Source: SIG459 sp045538735
GTDB taxonomy: Bacteria > Bacillota > Clostridia > Oscillospirales > Oscillospiraceae
NCBI GenBank assembly: GCA_045538735.1
Contig: JAZSRY010000071.1
Location: 1-64,000, forward strand
Reading direction: 5' to 3'
Length of the DNA stretch: 64,000 nucleotides
Shown: in pieces, positions 41,169-50,351 of the stretch
Position numbering within the stretch: position 1 is the stretch's first letter
How the letters are laid out: every line of letters starts with the position of its first letter
The notes under the pieces: model-generated
The model's database searches: none
What the model was told of the DNA's origin: nothing
Seen by the model: the letters and a program-made list of their open reading frames with translations, nothing else
Translations under genes and position numbers: made by a program

Positions 41169-42260
41169 TTATCGCACAAAATAGCTGCCGCTGGGCAGGT
41201 TAAAGCCCTCTACCGCAACAACAAGTCTGGAAGAGACGGAGCAAAGCTCCTTTGCGATGCTGACATCCGTCACATAATAATCCATATTGGTTCTTACATA
41301 GACGCGGTCAAAAACCTTGAAGAAAAACTCGGGGTCCTGTCCCATATCCTTGCTCTTGCCCTCTCTGAGGGCGGTACCGTCCAGCTCTGCGCTCAGGTAG
41401 ATTCCGATATCATCAGCCTGCTGGCGGAGATAGCGGCACATTGCGGATATGGCGCTGACGGAGTCGGGGGCTGCGCTCATAGGCTGGGAATAGGCAATAG
41501 CCATATTGGCAGGCAGACTCACATTGGTGAGAAGCACCTCGTCAAAGCCCATCTCCTTCAGTTCCCGCATGGTGTCCACAATATATTCCCTTGTGGTGCT
41601 GTTATAGGGATCCAGCCAGCTGCAGCTTTCATCGGTGAGAACACCGCCGTTGGCATTTTTCAGACTGATGGGGCTGTTGCGCATAGCCATTGCGCTGTCG
41701 CCCAGACAGCTTACTTCGGCGACGAGCCAGAGCCCGTGCTCCTTGAGCTTGCCGAGGGCTTCCTTGATATTCTCGGTGCCGTTTACACCGTAGCTGGCAG
41801 CCATGGGCACACTGCTGTAATAGCGGAGAGTGCCATCCTCGCTCTTTATATTCAGAACGAGACAGTTATATTTATACTGGCTTTCCGCGAGAATTGAGGG
41901 ATAGTATGCCAGATTCTGAGCCGTCATCTTCTCCTTGGAGACATAGAGAGCCTGGATATCACTCAGACGGGAAGTGACCATGCTCTTCATCTGGGAGTAA
42001 TCGGGCATTGAAACAACGATCTGCGCGTCGGTTACCGGGGGCGCGAGAACGCTGGATTCATCTTCCTCTTCCTCATCGCTTTTAAGCTCGCTCTCGGTGA
42101 AGTCAAGGTACAGGCCGTCCTTTTCATACCGTATATACTTTTGCATATCGTAGAAAACCCACATGCCCACCATAAAGGCGATGAGCAGCAGGAAAAGCAC
42201 AACGGTAATTATCCAGCCGTATTTGCGTTTTCCACGGTAAATTGCTCTTGGTCTTGCCAT
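41169..42260 (-). CDS. Membrane-anchored putative glycoside hydrolase (DUF4015-like)
   Basis: A 363-residue protein with one N-terminal membrane helix (about 16-36), an acidic linker (SDEEEEDESS) and a C-terminal TIM-barrel-like domain. Motifs such as VSKEKM, NCLVLNIKSEDG, WLDPYNSTTREYIVDTMREL, GFDEVLLTNVSLP and the end LVVAVEGF resemble the DUF4015 putative glycosidases. It probably faces the cell wall. It lies 2 bp after rpiB, and its own terminator is the hairpin at 41093-41124. Confidence 0.65.
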   Translation of the reverse strand: MARPRAIYRGKRKYGWIITVVLFLLLIAFMVGMWVFYDMQKYIRYEKDGLYLDFTESELKSDEEEEDESSVLAPPVTDAQIVVSMPDYSQMKSMVTSRLSDIQALYVSKEKMTAQNLAYYPSILAESQYKYNCLVLNIKSEDGTLRYYSSVPMAASYGVNGTENIKEALGKLKEHGLWLVAEVSCLGDSAMAMRNSPISLKNANGGVLTDESCSWLDPYNSTTREYIVDTMRELKEMGFDEVLLTNVSLPANMAIAYSQPMSAAPDSVSAISAMCRYLRQQADDIGIYLSAELDGTALREGKSKDMGQDPEFFFKVFDRVYVRTNMDYYVTDVSIAKELCSVSSRLVVAVEGFNLPSGSYFVR

Positions 42261-42262
42261 AA

Positions 42263-42709
42263 TTATGCTCTTTCCTTATCCTCTATCTGGGAAATAAGTG
42301 CAACGCGGCGGGCGTGTCTGCCCCCTTCGAATTCGGTGCTCAGGAAGGTATCAACGATTTTCAAAGCCAGTCCGCTGCCGGTGGTGCGGGCGCCCAGAGC
42401 CAGAATATTGGCATCGTTATGAAGGCGGGTATATTCAGCGCTGTAGCAATCGGCGCAGAGAGCGGCGCGGATGCCCTTAACCTTGTTTGCGCTGATGGAG
42501 ATGCCTATGCCGGTGCCGCAGATGATGATACCTCTGTCGCATTCGCCGGAGGCAACGGCTCTTGCAGCCGCTTCGCCGTAAATGGGATAGTCGCAGCTAT
42601 CGGTGGTATAGGTGCCGAAGTCCTTAAGGGCATAGCCCTTGGCTTCCAGATGCTTCATAATTTCCTTTTTGAGTTCAAATCCGCCGTGATCGGATGCAAT
42701 TGCAATCAT
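42263..42709 (-). CDS. rpiB: Ribose-5-phosphate isomerase B
   Basis: A 148-residue enzyme of the RpiB/LacAB family. The start at 42709 (MIAIASDHGGFELKKE) has a GAGGA site; the longer frame adds a non-family extension. Seen: ASDHGG with the substrate-site Asp-His and IICGTGIGISISANK with the catalytic Cys. It interconverts ribose and ribulose 5-phosphate. In a galactoside-using organism a related LacA/B or allose role is possible but less likely. Confidence 0.93.
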   Translation of the reverse strand: MIAIASDHGGFELKKEIMKHLEAKGYALKDFGTYTTDSCDYPIYGEAAARAVASGECDRGIIICGTGIGISISANKVKGIRAALCADCYSAEYTRLHNDANILALGARTTGSGLALKIVDTFLSTEFEGGRHARRVALISQIEDKERA

Positions 42710-42723
42710 GGTAAATATCCTCC

Positions 42724-43542
42724 TCAGATTTTCACAAATTCGCATTTGCGGTTTTTGAATGTGCTTACATATTCAAAGCCGCAGCTTTTTATTATCTCAT
42801 AGCCCTCCCGCACGCACTTTGCCGCGTCGGAGGGTCTGTGGGCATCGCTGCCCACTGTGATTATCTCGCCGCCGAGAGCTTTGTAAAGCCGCAGTATTTC
42901 CGGGTCGGGAAACGGTCCGCAGCCGTCTCTTATACCAGAACAGTTTATCTCTATTCCACGGCCGTTGTCAATCAAAAGCCTCAGAAGAAGCTCAATTTTG
43001 TCGCCATAAAGCTCCATCGACAGCATTTCGTCATAGCCCTGCTGCCACATATAGCGGCGGCCGTAACCGATGTGAGCCATCACATCGAAGAAATTCAGCT
43101 CAGCCATTTTGATAAGCTCATCCACATAGTCATCGAAAATCTTGCGGCAATGCTCGGAAGAGCTGAACTTAACGCCCCACAAATCACCGTATTCCTGCAG
43201 AATATGCAGCGAGCCCATTACCATATCAAGTCCCGGAGTGGATGCAAGCCGCTTTGCAGTTTCAGTATCAAAAAGGGGCTCTCCCAACTCAAGGCCAAGG
43301 CGCACATCCAGAGGCAGTTTGGGGTGCTCGCGGAGCATCGCGGAATATTTCTCCAGCGTTTCCTCCGTTTTCGTCAGGCAATCGGGGTTGAACTCATAGG
43401 TGCGCCAGTTCACCATATCGCAGTGGTTGGTGAAACATATCTGATTCATTCCCATTTTTGCCTCAGCCTCCACCATCTCATACATGGTGGCCTTTGAGTC
43501 CTGAGAAATGTCACTGTGAACATGATAATCAGCTAAAAACAT
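42724..43542 (-). CDS. PHP-domain phosphatase (histidinol-phosphatase family)
   Basis: A 272-residue metal-dependent phosphoesterase. The trinuclear site is visible: DYHVHSDISQDS, FTNHCD, LGLELGEPL, VMGSLHIL, VMAHIGYGRRY and VGSDAHRP. This is the HisJ-like layout, but no other histidine genes are nearby, so the substrate may be a different phosphorylated compound. It sits 14 bp before rpiB and 31 bp after the PMT gene. Confidence 0.85.
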   Translation of the reverse strand: MFLADYHVHSDISQDSKATMYEMVEAEAKMGMNQICFTNHCDMVNWRTYEFNPDCLTKTEETLEKYSAMLREHPKLPLDVRLGLELGEPLFDTETAKRLASTPGLDMVMGSLHILQEYGDLWGVKFSSSEHCRKIFDDYVDELIKMAELNFFDVMAHIGYGRRYMWQQGYDEMLSMELYGDKIELLLRLLIDNGRGIEINCSGIRDGCGPFPDPEILRLYKALGGEIITVGSDAHRPSDAAKCVREGYEIIKSCGFEYVSTFKNRKCEFVKI

Positions 43543-43573
43543 TGTCTATCTCCTAATTATACAAAGCTTTGCA

Positions 43574-45421
43574 TCAAAACGGCCATGTGGCAAACCAGCC
43601 CAGACAATTTTGCGCGAAATCTCTTGAGACCCACGCTCCGCTGACAACGGGATAGTAGGCAGCAAAAAGCACTATGCTCAACGCCGCCGTAGCCGCCAAC
43701 AGCCATTTCCAGCTTTCGCAGCGTCTGCGGATGGAATCAAACACATATCCCAAAGCCAGAAGCAGAAATACGGAGGAGGGGAAATAATGATATTCAAAGG
43801 TGATTCGTGTTACAAACACCCAGGGTAGAAGCTGAGCCATGTAGCCCAGGAAAATGAATCTTGCATTGCGGTCTTTCTCTTTTATCCAGAGCCAGAGCAT
43901 GTAAATCATTGCCCCAAGTCCGCCCCAGCAAAGAAGGGGGCTGAGCATTGCGGCAATGGTGGATTTTTCGTTGCCGCTGTATTCAAGATAATAAAGAATC
44001 GGTCTGCCGTTAATTATCCACTGCCACCAGCGGGAGGAATAGGGATGCTCTGCGTCCACTCCCGAATGATAGGAGAACATATAGTCCTGATTGCGGATAA
44101 CTATGTCGAAATAATCTCCGCGGAAAAACATTCCTATGCCATTCATACCCTCAGCCCGGCCATAGGGATAATAGCTGATATAATAAATCAGCAAAGGCAG
44201 TACCACGAAAAAGACAAGGCAGACAATGACATTGCGTACGCTTTCACGCCAATAGTTTTGCACCGAGGCCTTGCGCTCTTCTTCATCCTCAGAAGACCCG
44301 GCGGCAGATATATATCTCTCAATTCTGTCGATAAGCCAGATAAGTCCGAGACCCGCTCCCGCATAAATGCAGGTCCATTTGCTTGCGGCGCCGAGTCCGA
44401 AGCTTATTCCGCTGAGGGCAAGGGGCAGTATCCATTTTTTGCCGCTTCTATCGGACTGCAGATAGATGTACATAAAGAGATACATCAGCGCAATGAAGAA
44501 AACGGAGTAGGAATCTATGGTGGCGATTCTCGTCTGGGCAAAGTGCATCAAATCCGTTGCGGAAAGCAGCGTCACAAGGGCGGGCACAACTATGCCGCCA
44601 AACATGCGCTTGATGAAGATATAGATAATGGGCAGCATCAGCACGCCCACCAGCGTTCCCATAAAGCGCCAGCCGAAGGGGTTGAGTCCGAAAATGCTTA
44701 TGCCCAGAGAAATTATAAGCTTGCCCAGAGGAGGATGGCTGATTTCATAGGGCTGCACCGCCTCAAGATGCTCATAAGCCGTGCGGACATGGTAAATTTC
44801 GTCAAAATAGCTGCTGTTGAGATATGTGGATTTTTCGGGTACGGTTTCCCTCTCGTCGAAAAGGGGAATGCAGCCATCGGGGATTATCAGTTTTTCGGGC
44901 TCGATTTTAATGCCGTCTATATTATAAAGCACCAATTCTCCCAGCCAGACCTCTTCATCCGCGATAAGGCGCACAAAGCGGGTTTTGCTTATATAGTCCC
45001 AGGTTTCAAGCCTTTTCCATTTCAGCAAATCCGCATAGCCCTGTTCCATAACACCCACATCGGTGAAATTCTCTCCGTCCTCAGAAAACTGTAAATAATA
45101 GTTGCCTGTATGGATGCCTGTGAAGTAGGAAACCGCACTTATACCCTCGGGTTCTTTCAGTTCGATGAGAGCATACTGTCCCCGCTCCTTGAAGCGGCAG
45201 AAGCTTTCGGGATTATTGACAGTACCCAGATTCAAAAAGGCGGTCAGAGCATAGCAGGCGGTCAGACACAGCAGCACTATGGAATCTCTGCGGCCGAGCC
45301 TTTTTCTGCCGTCTCCTTCAAGACTCGCATGAGCGTTCTGTCGTGAAGCGGCAAAGGCGCCGAACAAAATCACTATAAAAGCCAGAAGGGCTATTGGAAA
45401 CAAAAGATGAAGCTTTTCCAT
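43574..45421 (-). CDS. PMT-type (GT39) membrane glycosyltransferase with inserted discoidin-like domain
   Basis: A 615-residue polytopic protein. The start at 45421 (MEKLHLLFPIALLAF) has a GAGGA site. After two helices comes an outside segment (about 75-165) resembling a discoidin/F5-8C sugar-binding fold (YALIELKEPEGISAVSYFTG, FSEDGENFTDV, TRFVRLIADEEVWLGEL). Then comes the catalytic loop SSYFDEIYHVRTAYEHL with the Asp-Glu pair, SHPPLGKLIISLG, and about nine more helices. It probably transfers a sugar from a polyprenyl-phosphate donor to an exported protein. Confidence 0.8.
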   Translation of the reverse strand: MEKLHLLFPIALLAFIVILFGAFAASRQNAHASLEGDGRKRLGRRDSIVLLCLTACYALTAFLNLGTVNNPESFCRFKERGQYALIELKEPEGISAVSYFTGIHTGNYYLQFSEDGENFTDVGVMEQGYADLLKWKRLETWDYISKTRFVRLIADEEVWLGELVLYNIDGIKIEPEKLIIPDGCIPLFDERETVPEKSTYLNSSYFDEIYHVRTAYEHLEAVQPYEISHPPLGKLIISLGISIFGLNPFGWRFMGTLVGVLMLPIIYIFIKRMFGGIVVPALVTLLSATDLMHFAQTRIATIDSYSVFFIALMYLFMYIYLQSDRSGKKWILPLALSGISFGLGAASKWTCIYAGAGLGLIWLIDRIERYISAAGSSEDEEERKASVQNYWRESVRNVIVCLVFFVVLPLLIYYISYYPYGRAEGMNGIGMFFRGDYFDIVIRNQDYMFSYHSGVDAEHPYSSRWWQWIINGRPILYYLEYSGNEKSTIAAMLSPLLCWGGLGAMIYMLWLWIKEKDRNARFIFLGYMAQLLPWVFVTRITFEYHYFPSSVFLLLALGYVFDSIRRRCESWKWLLAATAALSIVLFAAYYPVVSGAWVSRDFAQNCLGWFATWPF

Positions 45422-45542
45422 TTTGTCCTCAGTAAACAATTGTTTTTTAATTCTTGATGCAAAAAGTTTGTATTTATGATTTAATGATTATACTATAAAT
45501 ACTGACGCAAGTCCATACAAGCCATAGAAAGGAGGGTGAAAA

Positions 45543-46709
45543 ATGCAAAATATCCCGAAAAAAATAATGTTTGTTCTCATCGCCCTCGCAATTTTTTTGA
45601 GCGGATGTGCAGCTGATGCCCATCCTCCCAGCGAAGAGCATACGCCTCCCCCCTCCCCAAGCGCCGAGCCCCTCTCTCCCGAGGCGGCGGATCCCCCCTC
45701 CCCTGCGCCCACGGAGCCTCAGCGCCCCACTCTTGAGGACAAGGTCTGGCAGATGATGTATGTCACTCCTCAGGATCTTATAGGTGAAAAGCACTCCGTT
45801 GATAAGGAGCTTTGGGCGGATGCCCTTGACAAAATGCCCGCAGGGGGAATTGTTTTCCTCTCAGACAATATCCCATCTGTTGAGGGAATGCAGGGCATGA
45901 TGGATGCAATCTATGCTGCCGATGCAGGAGTGTTCCTCGGTCTTGATGAGGAGGGCGGCGAGGTTGCCAGACTGGCCTACGCGCTGGGTGTTACAACCCG
46001 ATTCAAGCCAATGTATGAATATCAGCTGAAAGGCCCTACCGTTGCTTTTCAAAATGCGCAGACCATTGGCAATGACATAAGCTCTTTTGGCTTTAATATG
46101 AACTTTGCCCCCGTTGCCGATGTCTGGAATAATTATTGGAACACCGTTATCGGCTACAGATCCTATGCCACCGATGCCAAACGCTGCGCGGAGCTTGTGG
46201 CCGCGGCAGTTGAAGGTTATCACAGTGCTGGAGTAATCAGCGTTCTTAAGCATTTCCCGGGTCATGGCAACACCTTCGAGGACAGTCACTATGACAGCGC
46301 ATACACTAAAAAGAGTATCGAAGAGATGAGAAAGTGTGAATTCCTCCCCTTCATCTCCGGAATCGAGGCAGGCTGCGAAGTGGTTATGCTGGGACATATT
46401 ATCGCAACAGATATTGATCCCAAAAATCCCGCTACATTGAGCAGCACCGTGATACAGGAAATTCTGCGCGGTGAACTGGGCTTCGAGGGCCTTGTTATCA
46501 CCGACGCCTTCACCATGGCGGGACTCGGAGAATTGTCAGAAGCGGAAGCTGCCGTTATGGCAGTTGAAGCCGGCTGCGATATGATACTCGCTCCGGGCGA
46601 CCCGGAAGCCGCTGTTAAGGCCATTACCGAAAAGGTCAGCCCCGAACGAATTGAAGAGAGCTATCAGAGAATAATTTCTCTCAAGCGCGACCGGGGACTC
46701 ATAGAATAA
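45543..46709 (+). CDS. GH3 beta-N-acetylglucosaminidase-like lipoprotein (NagZ-type)
   Basis: A 388-residue protein with a lipobox LSGC (Cys22), a Pro-rich linker (about 28-58) and a GH3 N-terminal barrel. Seen: LDEEGGEVARL, MNFAPVADVW, the KHFPGHGNTFEDSH signature with the mobile Asp/His acid-base pair, and the nucleophile Asp in VITDAFTMAGL. No GH3 C-terminal domain follows, as in NagZ. It should trim GlcNAc from muropeptides or other wall glycans outside the membrane. Confidence 0.88.
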   Translation: MQNIPKKIMFVLIALAIFLSGCAADAHPPSEEHTPPPSPSAEPLSPEAADPPSPAPTEPQRPTLEDKVWQMMYVTPQDLIGEKHSVDKELWADALDKMPAGGIVFLSDNIPSVEGMQGMMDAIYAADAGVFLGLDEEGGEVARLAYALGVTTRFKPMYEYQLKGPTVAFQNAQTIGNDISSFGFNMNFAPVADVWNNYWNTVIGYRSYATDAKRCAELVAAAVEGYHSAGVISVLKHFPGHGNTFEDSHYDSAYTKKSIEEMRKCEFLPFISGIEAGCEVVMLGHIIATDIDPKNPATLSSTVIQEILRGELGFEGLVITDAFTMAGLGELSEAEAAVMAVEAGCDMILAPGDPEAAVKAITEKVSPERIEESYQRIISLKRDRGLIE

Positions 46710-46734
46710 ACTTATAAGGCATAAACATATAAAA

Positions 46735-46762
46735 AAAGGAGCTGTCCAAAGACAGCTCCTTT
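46735..46762. terminator. Bidirectional terminator
   Basis: AAAGGAGCTGTC pairs with GACAGCTCCTTT around a 4-base loop. It serves the NagZ-like gene and dctQ. Confidence 0.88.
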
Positions 46763-46786
46763 GTTGTTTTCATGCTGATGATTGAT

Positions 46787-47320
46787 TTATGCCCAGCTGG
46801 ACTGGATATCGTCGGCCATTTCCTTATCGAACATTGCAGCAATGCTCTTTACGGCATCGCCCAGGAGAACCAGGGTGAACATACCGAAAACAACAGTCAT
46901 AACGACGAACAGGGGCCAGATGGGGATCATAAGAGTCGCGGTTATCTCGCGGCTTGCAATTTTTTCAAGAATACCTCTGCCTGCGCCCCAGGTAGCGAAG
47001 ACCATGGTAGCAACAGAAATGAGAGAAGTGAGAGAGAAGAAGAAGAAGCGAAGCTTCTGAGGCATCTTGCTAACAAACATAGTAACATGGATATGTCCAT
47101 GAACAGTCTGAGTATAAGCCCAGGAGGTGAATACGACGACCAGCAGCATGCACTGAACTATCTCGTACACACCAAGAATACGATAGTTTGCAAAAAGACC
47201 CAGCATAGAGTCAACAAACATCATAAGCATCATGCAAGCGATAAGAATCATACCGACATAGCAGATATAGTAGCAAATCTTGCTGGTTACGAGGGAGTAG
47301 CCATTTATAATTTTTTTCAT
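46787..47320 (-). CDS. dctQ: TRAP transporter small permease (DctQ)
   Basis: A 177-residue, four-helix protein with the family features FVDSMLGLFANYRILGVYEI, WAYTQTVHGHIHV and PLFVVMTVVFGMF. It forms the membrane complex with DctM and takes solute from DctP. It is the third gene of the operon, 213 bp after dctP, with a GC-rich hairpin in the gap. Confidence 0.9.
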   Translation of the reverse strand: MKKIINGYSLVTSKICYYICYVGMILIACMMLMMFVDSMLGLFANYRILGVYEIVQCMLLVVVFTSWAYTQTVHGHIHVTMFVSKMPQKLRFFFFSLTSLISVATMVFATWGAGRGILEKIASREITATLMIPIWPLFVVMTVVFGMFTLVLLGDAVKSIAAMFDKEMADDIQSSWA

Positions 47321-47454
47321 ATTATAAGCCTTCCTTTGCTGCGATCAGCCAAAAGCTGATAAGATTTCCGGCATAGAGCACCGGAAATCACGCGTTAAAA
47401 CACGTTTCCTCTGTGCATTTGCCGCACATAATGTCGTTAAATACTTTAGGTGGT

Positions 47455-47480
47455 GGCCGGGGTGCCGGAGCACCCCGGCC
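47455..47480 (-). other. Intercistronic hairpin between dctP and dctQ
   Basis: GGCCGGGGTGC pairs perfectly with GCACCCCGGCC around a 4-base loop, without a T tract. It probably protects the dctP message end so that the binding protein is made in excess. A weaker stem (TTTCCGG ... CCGGAAA) lies at about 47365-47390. Confidence 0.55.
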
Positions 47481-47533
47481 TTAATCAGTAACTAATTAAG
47501 TAGCTAACTAAATGTTTTCCGAAAAACTATTGA

Positions 47534-48709
47534 TTAATAGTTGTCGGGGGTGTAGGTCCAGTCGCTGTAGTGGAACTCTGCAGCCCAGTCATCAGCGTGA
47601 GCTTCAGCGTTGGCAGCAACGATTTCCATGCACTTGTCATAGATGGCCTGGCCATCGAGACCCATTTCGTTCAGGTAGCCAATGTACCACTCGTGGATGC
47701 TGTTTACGATTTCGTCAGAGGTAGCCCAAGCGAGGAGCTCCTCGGAAGGCTTGTAAACTTCAACGCCGTTGTCGCGCATCTTGTCAGCAACCCAGTAGTT
47801 GCAGCTATCCCAGTAGTAACCGGCCATGTCGCCTGCGTAGTTGCCGCAGTACTTGTCGATGATAGCCTGGAGGTCAGCGGGGAGGTTTGCATAGCTGTCC
47901 TTGTTCATGAGAACGAAGCAGGAGGTGTAGGAGATGGGGAGGTCAAGGCAGTAGTCAATGGGCTCGAAGAGGTTGAAGCAGTCGATGTTGTGCCAGTCAT
48001 TGGTGAAGCCGTCGAAAACGCCCTTGGAAACGCCTTCATAAACTTCGCCGGTGGGGATGGAAACGGGAGTTGCGCCCAGAGCCTCGAGGTACTGGGAAGC
48101 AATGGTACCAGCGGTACGGATCTGCATGCCCTTGAAATCCTCGGGCTTCTCGATCTTCTTACCTACGGTAGAAACGGGGCCGTAAGAGCAGGAGTGCAGG
48201 CCAACGATCTTCCAGTCAGCGAATTCCTTCTGGAGCTCGGGGATCTCTTCGTACATCTGCTGATATACGTCGGTAGCCATACGGGCAGAGGTGATGCCGT
48301 TGGCGCAGAGGTTGATGAACTCAGAAACGGGGAAACGCTTAGAGAAGAAGGAGGTGCAGGACCAAGCGATGTCAGCCATGCCGTCCTTAACGCCATCGAT
48401 GGTCTCGGTAGCGCCCAGGAGAGACCCGCCGGGGTTGTACTCGAATTTGAGGCGGCCACCGGACTCTTCAGCCATCATGTTGAAGAGAGTCTCGATGTAA
48501 GCTTCGCACATAGAGGTAGCGGCGTCGTGGTTAACAACAACGAGGGTGTAGGTCTTGCCATCAGCAGGAGCTGCGGGAGCGGGATCTGCAGGAGCTGCAG
48601 GATCTGCGGGAGCAGCGGGAGCTGCGGGCTCAGCGGGGGTGTTGCCGCAAGCTGCGAAAAGGCCGCAGCAGAGGACAGCAACGAGAAGAAGTGCTATAAC
48701 TTTTTTCAT
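47534..48709 (-). CDS. dctP: TRAP transporter solute-binding lipoprotein (DctP)
   Basis: A 391-residue lipoprotein. It has a signal peptide with lipobox FAAC (Cys21), an Ala/Pro/Asp low-complexity spacer (25-50), then a DctP fold: GGSLLGATETIDGVKDGMAD, the ligand-carboxylate region MQIRTAGTIASQYLEALGAT, and PTGEVYEGVSKGVFDGFTND. The substrate is probably an organic acid; it cannot be read from sequence. It follows dctM. Confidence 0.93.
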   Translation of the reverse strand: MKKVIALLLVAVLCCGLFAACGNTPAEPAAPAAPADPAAPADPAPAAPADGKTYTLVVVNHDAATSMCEAYIETLFNMMAEESGGRLKFEYNPGGSLLGATETIDGVKDGMADIAWSCTSFFSKRFPVSEFINLCANGITSARMATDVYQQMYEEIPELQKEFADWKIVGLHSCSYGPVSTVGKKIEKPEDFKGMQIRTAGTIASQYLEALGATPVSIPTGEVYEGVSKGVFDGFTNDWHNIDCFNLFEPIDYCLDLPISYTSCFVLMNKDSYANLPADLQAIIDKYCGNYAGDMAGYYWDSCNYWVADKMRDNGVEVYKPSEELLAWATSDEIVNSIHEWYIGYLNEMGLDGQAIYDKCMEIVAANAEAHADDWAAEFHYSDWTYTPDNY

Positions 48710-48771
48710 TTTTCTTCCTCCAAATTTTTTAATACAAAAGGCTTTAGCCTAATTGTTTACTTGTATTAGCC

Positions 48772-50088
48772 TCAGACAGAATATCCGAGGAGGGCGGGCA
48801 GGAACTCGCAGACCACGGGGAATGCGCAGACGATGATAACAGCGACCAGCATACCCACGACCATGGGTGCAACGCCGGCGAAGATCTTCTGCAGAGGTAC
48901 ATCCTTTGCAACACCTGCAACGATGTAAACGTTCATTCCGACAGGGGGAGTGATGAGACCCATTTCCATAACCATGATCATGAGAACGCCGTACCAGATG
49001 GAGCCGAAGCCCAGAGCGTCAGTCATGATGGGAAGGAAGATGGGAACGGTCAGCATAACCATTGCCAGGGAGTCCATAAGGCAGCCCATAACAGCATAGA
49101 TAACAATGATAACGGCGAGAACAATATAACGGTTGACGTTGAGGCCGTTAACAAGGTTTGCAAGGGTGATGGGGAGCTTGGTGATGGTAAGGAAGTTACC
49201 GAAGACATAAGCGCCGATGAGGATCAGGAAGATCATACCGGAAGTCTTAACGGTGTCGCGGAGGCAGTCGAAGAAGATCTTCCAGGTGAAGCGGCGGCGT
49301 GCAATGAGGTAGACAAGAGCTGCGGTAGCACCGACAGCAGCAGCTTCGTTGGCGGTGAACCAGCCAAGGAAGATACCGCCGATGGCGATAGCAAACAGAA
49401 CGATCATTGCGGCAGCACCCTTCAGGGAGATGAGCTTCTCCTTAAAGGTGAACTTCAGCTTGCCGGGTGCAGAGTTGGGTCTGATACGAACAACCACCAT
49501 GATGGAGACTATGTAGCAGATAGCCAGAATGATACCGGGGACGATACCTGCAGCGAAAAGACCTCCGATGGATTCACCGGCAACGATACCATAGATGATA
49601 AAGCCGGTGCTGGGGGGGATCAGAATACCGAGAGTACCGCCGGCGGCAATGGCACCGCAGGCCAGACCGTCGTCATAACCGGCCTTGCGCATCTCGGGAA
49701 GAGCAACAACGCCCATGGTAGCGGCGGTAGCAGCGGTGGAACCGCAGATAGCGGAGAAGCAGGCGCAGGCTGCAACGGTGGCGCAGGCGAGACCGCCGCG
49801 GATGCCGCCGAGAAGCTTTCTTGCGCAGGCATAGAGGTCAGCGCTCATGCCGGAATAGTAACAGAGGTTACCCATCAGGACGAATAGCGGTATGACCGTG
49901 AAGGAATAGTTGGTAGCCTGAGTATAGGGAATACTCTTGAAAAGGCTGAGTGCGGTGTTGATGTTGCCTTTGACGAGCCATACGCCAAAGAAACCGACAG
50001 CCATCATGCAGATACCGATGTTCATACCCATGACCAGCAGTACAAGCAGGACGATGACGCCGATTATTGCCATAGTAAAGTAACTCAA
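48772..50088 (-). CDS. dctM: TRAP transporter large permease (DctM)
   Basis: A 438-residue permease with about 12 helices. I prefer the TTG start at 50088, because GGAGG lies 8 bases upstream and the protein then begins at its first helix. An ATG at 50103 or 50148 would add an unneeded charged leader. Hallmarks: GSTAATAATMGVVALPEM, GGTLGILIPPSTGFIIYGI, GGLFAAGIVPG, and the end LITPPVGMNVYI. First gene of the operon, divergent from lysR. Confidence 0.92.
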   Translation of the reverse strand: MSYFTMAIIGVIVLLVLLVMGMNIGICMMAVGFFGVWLVKGNINTALSLFKSIPYTQATNYSFTVIPLFVLMGNLCYYSGMSADLYACARKLLGGIRGGLACATVAACACFSAICGSTAATAATMGVVALPEMRKAGYDDGLACGAIAAGGTLGILIPPSTGFIIYGIVAGESIGGLFAAGIVPGIILAICYIVSIMVVVRIRPNSAPGKLKFTFKEKLISLKGAAAMIVLFAIAIGGIFLGWFTANEAAAVGATAALVYLIARRRFTWKIFFDCLRDTVKTSGMIFLILIGAYVFGNFLTITKLPITLANLVNGLNVNRYIVLAVIIVIYAVMGCLMDSLAMVMLTVPIFLPIMTDALGFGSIWYGVLMIMVMEMGLITPPVGMNVYIVAGVAKDVPLQKIFAGVAPMVVGMLVAVIIVCAFPVVCEFLPALLGYSV

Positions 50089-50173
50089 AAAATCGACCTC
50101 CATCTCTGGTGAAAACATTAGTTCTTTGTCCGTCGCATAGACTTCCAAAATAACAACGTTACCGATATATTAC

Positions 50174-50189
50174 ATCAAAACCACTTGAT
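50174..50189. promoter_or_regulatory. Candidate LysR-type operator in the divergent spacer
   Basis: The inverted repeat ATCAA-AACCAC-TTGAT lies in an AT-rich 260-bp spacer between dctM and lysR, about 86-101 bp upstream of the preferred dctM start. The size suits a LysR site. No other gene is seen in the spacer. Confidence 0.4.
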
Positions 50190-50351
50190 TTTCTAATACA
50201 TATATGGTAATTTATATCATAACCCCAGAGTTATAATGTCACTTTTTCTATAACATTTTGGCATATCCTACAATATTTTGCATGTTTCTTTAACATTTTG
50301 TTAATAGTTTCGCAATTCCTCTTGTTTTATCCGTATTAAGAAGGTGTTAAT

